This document shows positions 52,784-60,898 of a stretch of DNA of 61,199 nucleotides, piece by piece. Within the stretch, counting starts at the first letter, position 1. Each line of letters begins with the position of its first letter. The notes under the pieces are model-generated. The model did no database searches, was not told where the DNA came from, and saw only the letters and a program-made list of their open reading frames with translations. Source of the DNA: JANNNX01 sp031398745 (GTDB lineage: Bacteria; Actinomycetota; Acidimicrobiia; Acidimicrobiales; CADCSY01); NCBI GenBank assembly GCA_031398745.1, contig JANNNX010000044.1, positions 1 to 61,199 on the forward strand. The letters are read 5' to 3'. A program made the position numbers and the translations under genes.

Positions 52784-53629
52784 TCAGCACCGGGTGAGCA
52801 CCGCTTCGAGGTAGGCACCCGACACCGCGAGGGGACCGCCGTCGCGGTTGCGATCCCAGCGAGTGGCCACCGCCGCTAGGTCGGCCGCCAGCGCCCTCTG
52901 CCCGTCGGCGTCGAGGGCGTCGAACGCCTTCAGGGTCGGCCCGTACCAACGGCGGAAGAAGCCGACCAGCTCGTCCGGCGAGCGGAAGCGGAAGGTGCAG
53001 ACCCGCTCCACGCAGGACATCGCCGACACTCGATCGCCGAACAGGTCGGCCAGGTGCTCCTCGGTGCCCCACAGCATGGGCGAGGCCACACCGGGAGCCG
53101 GCGGCACGTGCCGGCCGGTCACTGCGAACACCTCGCCGAGGTAGCCACCGGGGACCCAGGACGCGAGGGCGATCGTGCCCCCGGGGCGGCAGGCCCGGGT
53201 CAGCTCGTCGGCGGTCCGCTGGTGGTCGGGAGCGAACATGGTCCCGAACACCGAGAGCACGGCGTCGAACGACCCGTCCTCGATGGGCAGGTCTTCGGCG
53301 TCGCCGTCGACGAAGGTGACGTCGAGGCCCTCGGCCGCGGCGCGGGCCCGGCCGACCTCGAGCAGCGACGGCACGTAGTCGACGCCGACCACGCGGAGGC
53401 CGTGACGAGCCGCGGCCAGCGCCGCGTTGCCACTGCCGGTGGCGACGTCGAGGACCCGCCACCCGGCCTGGAGGTCAGCGCTCTCGACCAGCTGCTCGGA
53501 CGGCAGCACGACGCGGGAAGCGACGACGGAGAAGTCCCCGCTGGCCCACATGGCCTGCTGGCGGGCCTTCACCGCCGCCAGGTCCGGTGCGGTGGTGGTG
53601 GTCGGGTTCGGGTTGATGGTGATGGTCAT
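52784..53629 (-). CDS. Class I SAM-dependent methyltransferase
   Basis: 281 residues with GGAGGGA 8 bp before the ATG. It begins with a Thr-rich stretch, then KARQQAMWASGDFSVVASRV and motif I VLDVATGSGNAALAAARHGL, VGVDYVPSLLEVGRARAAAE (motif II) and VDGDAEDLPIEDGSFDAVLS (motif III). The pattern resembles UbiE/Coq5-like small-molecule methyltransferases. Divergent from an HxlR regulator whose likely operator lies between them. Confidence 0.9.
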   Translation of the reverse strand: MTITINPNPTTTTAPDLAAVKARQQAMWASGDFSVVASRVVLPSEQLVESADLQAGWRVLDVATGSGNAALAAARHGLRVVGVDYVPSLLEVGRARAAAEGLDVTFVDGDAEDLPIEDGSFDAVLSVFGTMFAPDHQRTADELTRACRPGGTIALASWVPGGYLGEVFAVTGRHVPPAPGVASPMLWGTEEHLADLFGDRVSAMSCVERVCTFRFRSPDELVGFFRRWYGPTLKAFDALDADGQRALAADLAAVATRWDRNRDGGPLAVSGAYLEAVLTRC

Positions 53630-53808
53630 GGTGGTCCCTCCTCGGGATCGGGCCGCTCGTCGTCGGCCTCTGGTGACACCCTGACGGACCCCGATCGAGC
53701 GGGGGAGTGCGAAGATCGGACTGGTCGCTGGCGGCCAGCGGGCCCCTCCCAAGGGGGTTCCCGCGGCACCGGAGGGGCGATCGTCCCAGCTCAGGAGGGG
53801 TTTGGAGG

Positions 53809-53827
53809 CAGTACAGGATCCGTACTG
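53809..53827. promoter_or_regulatory. Candidate HxlR operator
   Basis: CAGTAC and GTACTG are perfect 6-bp arms around AGGATCC, 33 bp before the HxlR start. GTAC-containing palindromes are frequent at HxlR-family sites. It is suited to control both the HxlR gene and the divergent methyltransferase. Confidence 0.55.
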
Positions 53828-53860
53828 GCCTGGCCGGAGCGGGCAGGAGAGGATGGGGCC

Positions 53861-54562
53861 GTGCCGACCTACCGCGAGTACTGCCCCATCGCCGTCGGAG
53901 CCGAGCTGTTCGCCGACCGGTGGACGCCCCTGGTGCTGCGCGAGCTCATGATCGGCTGCCGGGGCTTCAACGAGATCCACCGGGGCCTGCCCAAGATGAG
54001 CCGGACGTTGCTGTCGCAGCGCCTCCGCTCGCTCGAGCGCCGCGGCGTCATCACCCGGGCGTCGAACGGGCCCGGGCGCTCGGTCGAGTACTGCCTGACC
54101 GAGGCTGGCCGCGACCTCGAGCCGGTGGTGTGGGGCCTGGGCATCTGGGCGGCCAAGTGGGCCTTCGGGGATCCGGCCGACGAGGAGCTCGATGCCCACT
54201 GGCTGGTGTGGCGGATGCACCAGCACGTGATCGAGGACAAGCTGCCGAGCGGCCGGACGGTCGTCGAGTGCGCCTTCACGGGCGTCGGTGGGGGTCGGTC
54301 GTGGCTGGTGCTCGACCGGGGCGAGAGCACGGCGTGCATGATCGACCCGGGCTACGACGTCGACCTGGTGGTCACCGCCGACAACCGGGCCATGCACTCC
54401 TGGCTGCTGGGGATGGCCCGCTTCCGCGACCTGGTCGACGCCGGCCAGGCCCGGACCATCGGCCCGAGCCGCCTGGCCCGCTCGTTCCCCGGGTGGTTCG
54501 ACACCACCATGTTCGCCGAGCCCCTCCGCCAGGCCCGCGGCCGAGCCGCCGTGCCGGCCTGA
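53861..54562 (+). CDS. HxlR-family transcriptional regulator with C-terminal SCP2-like domain
   Basis: 233 residues from a GTG with AGGAGAGGA upstream. The winged helix has YCPIAVGAELFADRWTPLVL, RGFNEIHRGLPKMSRTLLSQ, RLRSLERRGVITRASN and VEYCLTEAGRDLEPVV. C7 in REYCPIA is the redox-type cysteine of many HxlR proteins. The extra C-terminal 110 residues (SGRTVVECAFTGVGGGRSWL) resemble a sterol-carrier-like domain seen in some actinobacterial HxlR proteins. Confidence 0.9.
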   Translation: MPTYREYCPIAVGAELFADRWTPLVLRELMIGCRGFNEIHRGLPKMSRTLLSQRLRSLERRGVITRASNGPGRSVEYCLTEAGRDLEPVVWGLGIWAAKWAFGDPADEELDAHWLVWRMHQHVIEDKLPSGRTVVECAFTGVGGGRSWLVLDRGESTACMIDPGYDVDLVVTADNRAMHSWLLGMARFRDLVDAGQARTIGPSRLARSFPGWFDTTMFAEPLRQARGRAAVPA

Positions 54563-54583
54563 GGACCGCGGGCCCCTCGGCGG

Positions 54584-55165
54584 TCAGGTGACGAGCTCGA
54601 CGATGGTCCAGGTGGCGAGCGCGGCGAACACGGAGGCGCCGAGGTAGTTGATCTTGCGGAGGGGGACGCGGGCCACCAGCGTGCGCCCGACGCTGGCCGC
54701 GATCGCGGCCACCGAGGCGAGCGCCAACAGGGCACCGACGCCGGTCGACCAGGGTCGGCCGCTGGTGGCCGCCAGGCTGGCGGTGGCCAGCTGGGTGAGG
54801 TCGCCCCACTCGGCCAGCACGACCAGCCCGAAGCTGCCGACGAGGGTTGCGCGCACGGTGGCGGTGGCCTCCACCTGGGCCGGCACCACCTCCTCGTCGG
54901 CCGCCCGGGCGGCCCGCAGCAACAGCAGCGAGCCCGCCACGAACAGGGTGGCCACGACCAGCCTGACGACCACGTCGGGCAGCAGGCCGAGGGCGCTGCC
55001 GGCCGCGGTGGCCACCACGACGTGCACCGCAAAGGCAGCCACGGCGCCGACCCACACCCACCCTGGACGCCGGTAGCGGGTGGTCAGGACGATGGTGGCG
55101 ATCATCGTCTTGTCGGGTAGCTCGGCCGGGAAGACGGTGGCGAAGGCCCGGAGCAGATCCCTCAT
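54584..55165 (-). CDS. TMEM165/GDT1 (UPF0016) family cation transporter
   Basis: 193 residues, six membrane segments. The two signature motifs of the family (ExGD[KR][TS]) appear as ELPDKT near residue 15 and EWGDLT near 118, the form I know from other actinobacteria. Family members export Mn2+ or Ca2+. No Mn riboswitch (yybP-ykoY) is seen in the 80-bp upstream gap. Confidence 0.88.
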   Translation of the reverse strand: MRDLLRAFATVFPAELPDKTMIATIVLTTRYRRPGWVWVGAVAAFAVHVVVATAAGSALGLLPDVVVRLVVATLFVAGSLLLLRAARAADEEVVPAQVEATATVRATLVGSFGLVVLAEWGDLTQLATASLAATSGRPWSTGVGALLALASVAAIAASVGRTLVARVPLRKINYLGASVFAALATWTIVELVT

Positions 55166-55246
55166 GGAGTTCGGGCACCTCGGAAGAGGCGGCCCTGTTC
55201 GGTGTGGTCATCCTGGCCCTCGACCACGAGCACCGCGAGGCGACCC

Positions 55247-55534
55247 TCAGGACAGCTTCGTCGAGGACCCGACCTCGTGTTGGAAGACCCGGGCCTCACG
55301 AATGGACGCCGATTGCCCCGCGGATGGCCCGGAGCCTCGGAACGCCTCAACGGCCTCGACCGAGTCCCACTGCTCGTAGACATTGATGCGACCGGGCTCG
55401 AGCGGATCGGCGGCGAGATGGAAGTCGCTGCAGCCCTTCGATGCCCTTGCCTCCATCATGAGGGCCCGACAGTCGCGTAGGTAGGTGTCACGATCGGCGG
55501 CGTCGACATAGATCGGGCCGGACACGATGATCAC
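55247..55534 (-). CDS. Antibiotic biosynthesis monooxygenase (ABM) domain protein
   Basis: 95 residues, dimeric alpha+beta barrel type: IIVSGPIYVDAADRDTYLRD, KGCSDFHLAADPLEPGRINV and YEQWDSVEAVEAFRGS, the standard ABM pattern. Such proteins are small cofactor-free oxygenases or haem-degrading proteins; substrate unknown. It sits upstream of the GDT1 gene. Confidence 0.87.
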   Translation of the reverse strand: MIIVSGPIYVDAADRDTYLRDCRALMMEARASKGCSDFHLAADPLEPGRINVYEQWDSVEAVEAFRGSGPSAGQSASIREARVFQHEVGSSTKLS

Positions 55535-55594
55535 CGCGCGATGGTCGCACAGACACCGAAGCCACGATGCCCTGGCTGTGGTGGTCCCGCCTGG

Positions 55595-56968
55595 TCATGC
55601 CGGGGCGTCGGCGCGCCCGCTGGCGTGCTGACCCTCCTCGCCGGAGGGGTCGGCACTCAGAACTGAAGATTCGCTGCTCGAGCGGGCGTAGCGGGAGGAC
55701 AGCACGTGAAGGCCGCGACTCCGCAGGGCTAGGAGGGTCACAATGAGGCCGATCAATCCCGCGGTCATGAACACCAGGGCCATGCCCCGGTCGTCGCCCG
55801 TCCCGAACCAGCCTCCGACCGTGTCGGCGCCGACGCCATCGGTCATGAACGGGATGACCCACACCTGGGCGATCGGGCCGATGAGGAAGGCGGTGATAGG
55901 CGACGCCGCGGTTTCCACGGTCTGGGCGAAGCCGAAGACGCGGCCCTGCTCCTCGAAAGGGACCACCCGCTGGATGATCGTCTGCTCCGTCGCCTCCACC
56001 AGCGGGACGAGCGCCATGTACACGAGGAACCCGAGAGCGAGGAGCACGATCGAGGACCGGACCGGGAAAAGGATGCAGACCGTCCACAGCACGGCGTTGG
56101 TCACCAGCAGGGTGCGAGGTGGGTTGGCACCCACCCCCTTTCGGGCGACGGCAAGGCCGCCGGCGATGAACCCGAAGCTCGTCACCCCCAGGATCCACCC
56201 CCAGCTCTCCACCGACACCAGCGTGAGGCCGTACGGGTCGATGAGCGCCAAGAACACACCGCCGAGGAAATTGTTGAAGGTCGTGAAGAACAGCAGCCAC
56301 TTCAGGCCCTCGACCGAACGCACCGCGGAGAGCGCGCCTCGGACATCGACCGCCTTCGACCCCCCCTCCGCAGGGCTGGGCTGCTCCTCCTCGACGCTGA
56401 CGGTGGCCAGATGGGCGGTGGCCAGCACGGTGAGGGCGAGGGCGATGCCGAGAGACCAGCCCATGCCGAGGTAGCCGATGGCCAGCCCGCTGAACACCGA
56501 CGTGATGGCGAAGGCGACGCCATTCACCGTCCCTACGAGCCCGTTGGCCTTGTCGTGTCGGTCCTCGGGGACGAGCAGCGTGACCGCGGTCGACAGGGCC
56601 ACCGTGCGCAGGTTCCCGGCGATGGCGCCGCCCAGCACCAGCACGATCAGGACCCAGAACGCGGGATGGCCGAGATCGTCCAAGGAGCCGTCGGGGGCCA
56701 CTGCGTAGAAGGCGGCCGCGACCAGGTAGGCCCCCAGGGAACCGGCGCTCGACGCGAGCATCGAGGACTTGCGTCGATGGCGATCGACGTAGGTGCCGAA
56801 GACGAGCGCCGAGAGCGACGACAGCAGCATGTAGCCGCCCCCGATCACCGACGATGCCACCACCGAGCGGGTCTCGAGGTACACCCAGAACGTCAGCGCG
56901 AACCACACGAAGTTGTTGGTGACGGTGGCGATGAGCGTGTTGGCCACCAGCCGATGGAACGTCCTCAC
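55595..56968 (-). CDS. MFS transporter
   Basis: 457 residues, 12 predicted membrane segments. MFS motif A is present as LVFGTYVDRHRRKSSMLASS between TM2 and TM3. The N-terminus FVWFALTFWVYLETRSVVAS suits the MFS_3-type drug exporters. The C-terminal tail is Ser-rich. Encoded downstream of the FAD hydroxylase on the same strand (137-bp gap), so it could export its product. Confidence 0.88.
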   Translation of the reverse strand: MRTFHRLVANTLIATVTNNFVWFALTFWVYLETRSVVASSVIGGGYMLLSSLSALVFGTYVDRHRRKSSMLASSAGSLGAYLVAAAFYAVAPDGSLDDLGHPAFWVLIVLVLGGAIAGNLRTVALSTAVTLLVPEDRHDKANGLVGTVNGVAFAITSVFSGLAIGYLGMGWSLGIALALTVLATAHLATVSVEEEQPSPAEGGSKAVDVRGALSAVRSVEGLKWLLFFTTFNNFLGGVFLALIDPYGLTLVSVESWGWILGVTSFGFIAGGLAVARKGVGANPPRTLLVTNAVLWTVCILFPVRSSIVLLALGFLVYMALVPLVEATEQTIIQRVVPFEEQGRVFGFAQTVETAASPITAFLIGPIAQVWVIPFMTDGVGADTVGGWFGTGDDRGMALVFMTAGLIGLIVTLLALRSRGLHVLSSRYARSSSESSVLSADPSGEEGQHASGRADAPA

Positions 56969-57105
56969 GGGAGGTAGCTCACCACGGCCACGGGCGGATC
57001 ACGTACTTCATTTGTCGGACGGGGGCTGCTCAGGGGCTCTTGTTGATCACCTTGTCGGCCGGCCGGCCGTGGGTCACCGTCGACGACCGGCGCCTGGGAC
57101 GGGCG

Positions 57106-58581
57106 CTACTCCGGAGTGGCCGCGCCGAACCAGGTGTCGAGCGCCCGAGGCAGCGCCGGGTCGGTGAGGTCTCCCACCCAGGCGACATGCCCGTCGGGTC
57201 GCAGCAACACGGCCGGGGGCGCCGCCACCTCGCCGAGGACCGGGAGCTCCCACACGCCGTCGTAGCGGGCATCGACGAGCTGGACTCGATCGGCCCAGGG
57301 CGTGAGGTCGACCCCGCCGGGGGCACCGAGGTTGAGGAGCACCCCCCGGGCGTCGTGCAGGAGCGTGAAGACCCGGGTCGGGCCGCCGGAGGTGTGCAGG
57401 TCGAGGTCGGGCATGCGCCGCCCGAGCAGCGGGTGCCCGTCCCCGAGGTCGTAGTGGATGTCGAGACCCGAGAGCATCGCCGCGATCCGCCGGCGGGGTT
57501 CGTCCATGACCAGCAGCCCGTTCACGATGTCGCGCAGGGCCTGGTGCCGGTCGTCGGCACCGGCCAGCGCGACCTGCGCGTTGGTGTTGTGCAGGACCCG
57601 GGCGCCGACCGGGTGCCGTTCGGCGTGGTAGGTGTCGAGCAGGCTCTCGGGTGATGTCCGGTGGACCACATGGGCCAGCTTCCATCCGAGGTTCACGGCA
57701 TCCTGCACGCCGGTGTTGAGGCCCTGACCGCCCTGCGGGGGATGCACGTGGGCGGCGTCGCCGGCCAGCAGCACCCGGCCCTGGCGGTAGGCCACGGCCT
57801 GGCGGGTCATGTCCGTGAACCGGGAGATCCAGGTCGGGCTGTGCACCCCGAAGTCGGTGCCGTACACGCCGACCAGGGCCTCGCGGAGCTCGTCCATGCT
57901 GGGCTCGCCGGTGTGTTCGACCTCCCGTTCGGTGAGCACTACCCGCACCAAATCGCCGTCGCCGGCCCGACCCATGGCATGGGTGCCGACCCGGTCGCGA
58001 CGGAACCCGAGCGCCGGCTCGGCGTCCATCTCCACCTCGGCGATCATCCAGCTGGTCGAGGGGTCCAACCCGGCGAAGTCGATGTCCGCGGTCTTGCGGA
58101 CCAGGCTGCGGCCCCCGTCGCACCCGACGAGGTACTCCGCCCGCAGCGTCGAGTCGTCGGACAGCTCGACGTCGACACCGGTGTCGTCCTGGGCGAAGCC
58201 CACCACCTCACGGCTCCGAAGGATCGGCACCCCGAGCTCCCCGACCCAGTCCGCCAGGAGGGGTTCGAAGCGGCTCTGCCACAGCGCCAGTACGTAGTTG
58301 TGGCGGGTGGGGAAGTCGCTGAGGTCGAGAGTGACCTGGGAGAACGCCAGCGCCGGGTGCACCTGCCCGGCCGAGAGGAACCGCTCGGCGATGCCGCGCT
58401 GGTCGAGCACCTCGATGGTGCGGGAGTGCAGCCCACCGGCCCGGGAGCCATCGACCTCCTGAGTGGCCCGTCGTTCGACGATGACGACGTCGACCCCGGC
58501 CAATGCCAGCTCGCCCGCCAGCATCAGCCCGGTAGGGCCGCCGCCGGCGATCACCACCGCGTGTTCGTTCACCACACCCAT
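57106..58581 (-). CDS. FAD-dependent aromatic-ring monooxygenase (PHBH/RdmE type)
   Basis: 491 residues from the ATG at 58581 with GGGAGG 6 bp upstream. The dinucleotide fold is VVIAGGGPTGLMLAGELALA; the DG motif is LVGCDGGRSLVRK and the second FAD motif VLLAGDAAHVHPPQGGQGLN, which define group A flavin hydroxylases. The C-terminal thioredoxin-like domain is the kind found in polyketide/phenol hydroxylases such as RdmE or PgaE. Probably NADPH-linked hydroxylation of an aromatic compound or antibiotic. Confidence 0.93.
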   Translation of the reverse strand: MGVVNEHAVVIAGGGPTGLMLAGELALAGVDVVIVERRATQEVDGSRAGGLHSRTIEVLDQRGIAERFLSAGQVHPALAFSQVTLDLSDFPTRHNYVLALWQSRFEPLLADWVGELGVPILRSREVVGFAQDDTGVDVELSDDSTLRAEYLVGCDGGRSLVRKTADIDFAGLDPSTSWMIAEVEMDAEPALGFRRDRVGTHAMGRAGDGDLVRVVLTEREVEHTGEPSMDELREALVGVYGTDFGVHSPTWISRFTDMTRQAVAYRQGRVLLAGDAAHVHPPQGGQGLNTGVQDAVNLGWKLAHVVHRTSPESLLDTYHAERHPVGARVLHNTNAQVALAGADDRHQALRDIVNGLLVMDEPRRRIAAMLSGLDIHYDLGDGHPLLGRRMPDLDLHTSGGPTRVFTLLHDARGVLLNLGAPGGVDLTPWADRVQLVDARYDGVWELPVLGEVAAPPAVLLRPDGHVAWVGDLTDPALPRALDTWFGAATPE

Positions 58582-58867
58582 CGCACGCCTCCCTGGCTCC
58601 CGTCGTGCTGGCCGGCCTCGGTCAGCGATCGAGCCATGACGCCATGCCCGGGGCCCTTGCGGCAAGCCCCCTCTCTCGCGTTACGGTGCCTATGGCAGCC
58701 GGTTGGGCCCGGCATCTCCGGGTCGGCTTCGCAGGTCGGCGAGGTCAAGCCCGCAACGGGTTCGACCCAGTGAGACCGAGCAGCTCGGCACTGGCGTAGA
58801 GACGGCTCGGACGCGATGACTACCGGAGCCGCAACGTCAAGCAGCTACCGGGCCCGCACTCCGGCGA

Positions 58868-59308
58868 TCAGCGATCGTCGTTGCGGTCGAGCCAGGCCTG
58901 CAACGTCTCGGTCGTCCACGTCGGGACACCCGTGCCGAGAAAGTCGTTGTCGTTGGTCCACACGCCAGCCGCGAGCGCAAGGGCGCTGGCTACGACAGGC
59001 CAGTCGTTCGGATCACGGAGGGATCGTGCGCGCGCTTCGTCCTCCAGCGCTGCGTACACCGCCTCGTCCAGCACGACCAGGTTGGCATCGATCGCCTGGA
59101 GGCACAGGGCCGACAGCTCGCGACCGGCATCCGAGTCCAGCTGGCGGCGCCGGACGTACCTGTCGATCCGCCGCGGCAACTCCACCTGGGTCTCCGACCA
59201 CATGCGTTCCGGTAGGAACAACTCCAGCCGGTCATCGCCGAGTCGGTCCCGGCCAGGGGCCCGAAGGAGTTCCCCGACGAGCACGCTCGTGTCGACCACC
59301 AGCCGCAT
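58868..59308 (-). CDS. PIN-domain toxin (VapC-like ribonuclease)
   Basis: 146 residues. The PIN acidic residues are D6 in VVDTSVLV, E39/E43 in the following helix, D102 in DPNDWPVVASAL and D120/D122 in TNDNDFLG. PIN toxins cleave tRNA or other RNAs. Its ATG shares one base with the antitoxin stop (TGATG), typical of toxin-antitoxin operons. Confidence 0.9.
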   Translation of the reverse strand: MRLVVDTSVLVGELLRAPGRDRLGDDRLELFLPERMWSETQVELPRRIDRYVRRRQLDSDAGRELSALCLQAIDANLVVLDEAVYAALEDEARARSLRDPNDWPVVASALALAAGVWTNDNDFLGTGVPTWTTETLQAWLDRNDDR

Positions 59309-59556
59309 CAGCGCCGACGTCGACCGCTGGTTACCTCATCGACGAGATCATCCTCACTGATCCCGGTCGTCGCGGTGAGCGCGTCCACCGCGGCGCCGAG
59401 CCGACCGAGGGCCTTGCGTCCGGCTCGCCGGTCCTTGGCGGTCAGGGGCACGAAGAAGCCGATGGGCTTGCCGTGGCGCTCGATCACCAACGTCTCGCCC
59501 GCCCCCATCATGGTGCTGGCCTGATCCCTGAACTCCCGGACACCGACCGACCGCAT
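59308..59556 (-). CDS. Phd/YefM-type antitoxin
   Basis: 82 residues from the ATG at 59556, chosen for its strong GGGAGG 8 bp upstream and for the standard beginning MRSVGVREFRDQASTMM. It continues GETLVIERHGKPIGFFVPLT, the Phd/YefM DNA-binding fold. A longer start at 59616 would cross the promoter. Neutralises the PIN toxin and represses the operon. Confidence 0.9.
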   Translation of the reverse strand: MRSVGVREFRDQASTMMGAGETLVIERHGKPIGFFVPLTAKDRRAGRKALGRLGAAVDALTATTGISEDDLVDEVTSGRRRR

Positions 59557-59579
59557 CAAGACCTCCCAGGGCGCTGTGA

Positions 59580-59598
59580 CCACAATCGTAGCCACAAC
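59580..59598 (-). promoter_or_regulatory. Direct repeats in antitoxin promoter
   Basis: On the minus strand, TTGTGG occurs twice at 12-bp spacing (GTTGTGGCTACGATTGTGG), 24 bp before the antitoxin start. Plausible autoregulatory sites. Confidence 0.35.
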
Positions 59599-59674
59599 TC
59601 CGACTCTTGGCGTCACGGGCGTTCCGACCTCCGACCGCGGTCAGAATGCATGAGAAGGTCGGCCCCGACAAGTT

Positions 59675-59702
59675 CAGAGCCGGTGCTTGCGCACCGGCTC
59701 TG
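59675..59702 (+). terminator. Terminator-like hairpin in accessory region
   Basis: CAGAGCCGGTGC, loop TTGC, GCACCGGCTCTG, perfect 12-bp arms. A TTTT run follows 9 nt later on the plus strand. No plus-strand gene leads into it, so it may be left from a lost gene. Together with the tRNA remnant it occupies the gene-free 316-bp stretch 59557-59872. Confidence 0.6.
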
Positions 59703-59717
59703 ACCTGGGCTTTTCGT

Positions 59718-59738
59718 TGGTGGCGGGGGCAGGACTTG
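59718..59738 (-). other. tRNA 3'-end remnant, candidate attachment site
   Basis: The minus strand reads CAAGTCCTGCCCCCGCCACCA. This has the form of a tRNA tail: the 3' half of the T-arm, the acceptor strand and CCA, as in tRNA-Met-like genes. The plus strand also encodes WWRGQDL, a familiar spurious peptide from antisense tRNA ends. There is no tRNA body next to it. Such 3'-end copies mark the far side of elements integrated in tRNA genes. Confidence 0.5.
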
Positions 59739-59872
59739 CCATTAGCGGCAACGCTGGACCTGCCCGCTGACCTGCTGACTTCCGCCGGAATCGCCTTGGC
59801 CCGCCGAAGAGCTTCTGCTCTGCTTCCAGGAGGGCGAAGAGATCGCAACCCATCGATGGCCTGTCGTCGCCG

Positions 59873-60760
59873 TTAGGCGTCAGGCGGGTCGATGTCGCTG
59901 TCGAGCTGACCTTCCTGGATGGGGAGCTCGACCTGCTCGCGCCGGTTACGGACCTCGACGTGATGGTCGATGGGCGTCCGACCCAGCACTCCGTCAACGA
60001 GATCGGCGAGGAAGCGGGCCGGCCCGATGTGCCCGTCCATCAAGTCGGGGCGAAGGGTGACGGGGCCCGTGCCCGTCCAGTCGACGACGATCAGACACGT
60101 CGCGTCGTATCCCGCCGGCTCACGGAGCTTGTCGAGCATGTCGCGAAGGAACACCAGGTCTGACGGCGGGATGTTGCTTCGAACCGCATAGAGGAACCCG
60201 AGCGATGCCATGGGGAACCGGCCACGCAGGTTGACAGCGTCGCCGTAGGACTCCTCGAAGCGATTCCGGAGGTTGTTGCCGTAGCTGCTCACCATCGTCT
60301 TCGTGGAGACGAGCAGCTCGACGCCTCGCGCCCAATGCGCGATCAGTACATCGGCCTGCTTGGTGTAGACCCGACCAAGCACGCGGGCATCGACGGGGGC
60401 CATCATCGCCGCGCTCCCGTGGTTGGCGAGGAACGTCCCGATGGCAAACCGGTCAGACGCCGGGGTGTAGCGCTCGAGCAGCAACTTCAAGTCTCGGGGC
60501 AGCACTCGCGGTCTTGTAGCGCGCGGCCACACCTCGTCCGGCTCGAATCCTGCCCGCCGCAGTTCGTGAGCGGCCCACACGTCAAACGCCTTCGGGAACC
60601 TCCCCGTTTCGCTCGTGGCGCCCGATGCCACTGGGACCGAAACGAGGCCCTCCAAGAGCCCGAAGTCAGGTTCGTAGGTATCGCCGATCCACGGTGAGGT
60701 AAGCGACGCGCCGCCGAGGACGGCCTCAAACGGGGTGAAGGTGTCTTCCTTGGGCGCCAC
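59873..60760 (-). CDS. Possible PD-(D/E)XK-type nuclease, function unproven
   Basis: 295 residues from a GTG without an obvious ribosome-binding site. The core TKQADVLIAHWARGVELLVS ending in STK (D137, E148, K154) has the spacing of a PD-(D/E)XK nuclease, though Ser replaces the usual acid two residues before Lys. A strikingly conserved-looking block follows: SYGNNLRNRFEESYGDAVNL. A restriction endonuclease is the best guess. By eye it is less GC-rich than the main chromosome. I do not recognise the family with certainty. Confidence 0.6.
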   Translation of the reverse strand: MAPKEDTFTPFEAVLGGASLTSPWIGDTYEPDFGLLEGLVSVPVASGATSETGRFPKAFDVWAAHELRRAGFEPDEVWPRATRPRVLPRDLKLLLERYTPASDRFAIGTFLANHGSAAMMAPVDARVLGRVYTKQADVLIAHWARGVELLVSTKTMVSSYGNNLRNRFEESYGDAVNLRGRFPMASLGFLYAVRSNIPPSDLVFLRDMLDKLREPAGYDATCLIVVDWTGTGPVTLRPDLMDGHIGPARFLADLVDGVLGRTPIDHHVEVRNRREQVELPIQEGQLDSDIDPPDA

Positions 60761-60837
60761 GACGCGAAGTTACGCCCGGGACTCACGCCGGTCGTGGAAC
60801 AACGGCGCCAAGGCCGCCGGGCGCAGCGATCTGGTGA

Positions 60838-60898
60838 TCAGAGGTCGACGCCGTAGAGCTTGGCCGCAACGTGCGTCGCCGCCTGGACATCACGTGCA
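60838..60898 (-). pseudogene. C-terminal tail of a truncated gene (tentative)
   Basis: On the minus strand an open frame ends DVQAATHVAAKLYGVDL and then TGA at 60838, 77 bp upstream of the nuclease-like gene. It looks like a natural protein end and could be the last residues of a partner gene cut off at about 60898. Too short to identify. Confidence 0.25.

Noticed and set aside
55166..55246. Mn2+ riboswitch (yybP-ykoY) before the GDT1/TMEM165 gene
   Set aside because: The gap is only about 80 bp and lacks the conserved GGGGAGUAG-type core.
58582..58867. Possible small gene between the FAD hydroxylase and the PIN toxin
   Set aside because: The frames present have no ribosome-binding site and no recognisable composition. 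I see nothing supportable in this 286-bp gap.
59607..59876. An 89-codon open frame containing WWRGQDL
   Set aside because: This peptide is a well-known artefact of translating across the antisense of tRNA 3' ends. I list the site as a tRNA remnant instead.
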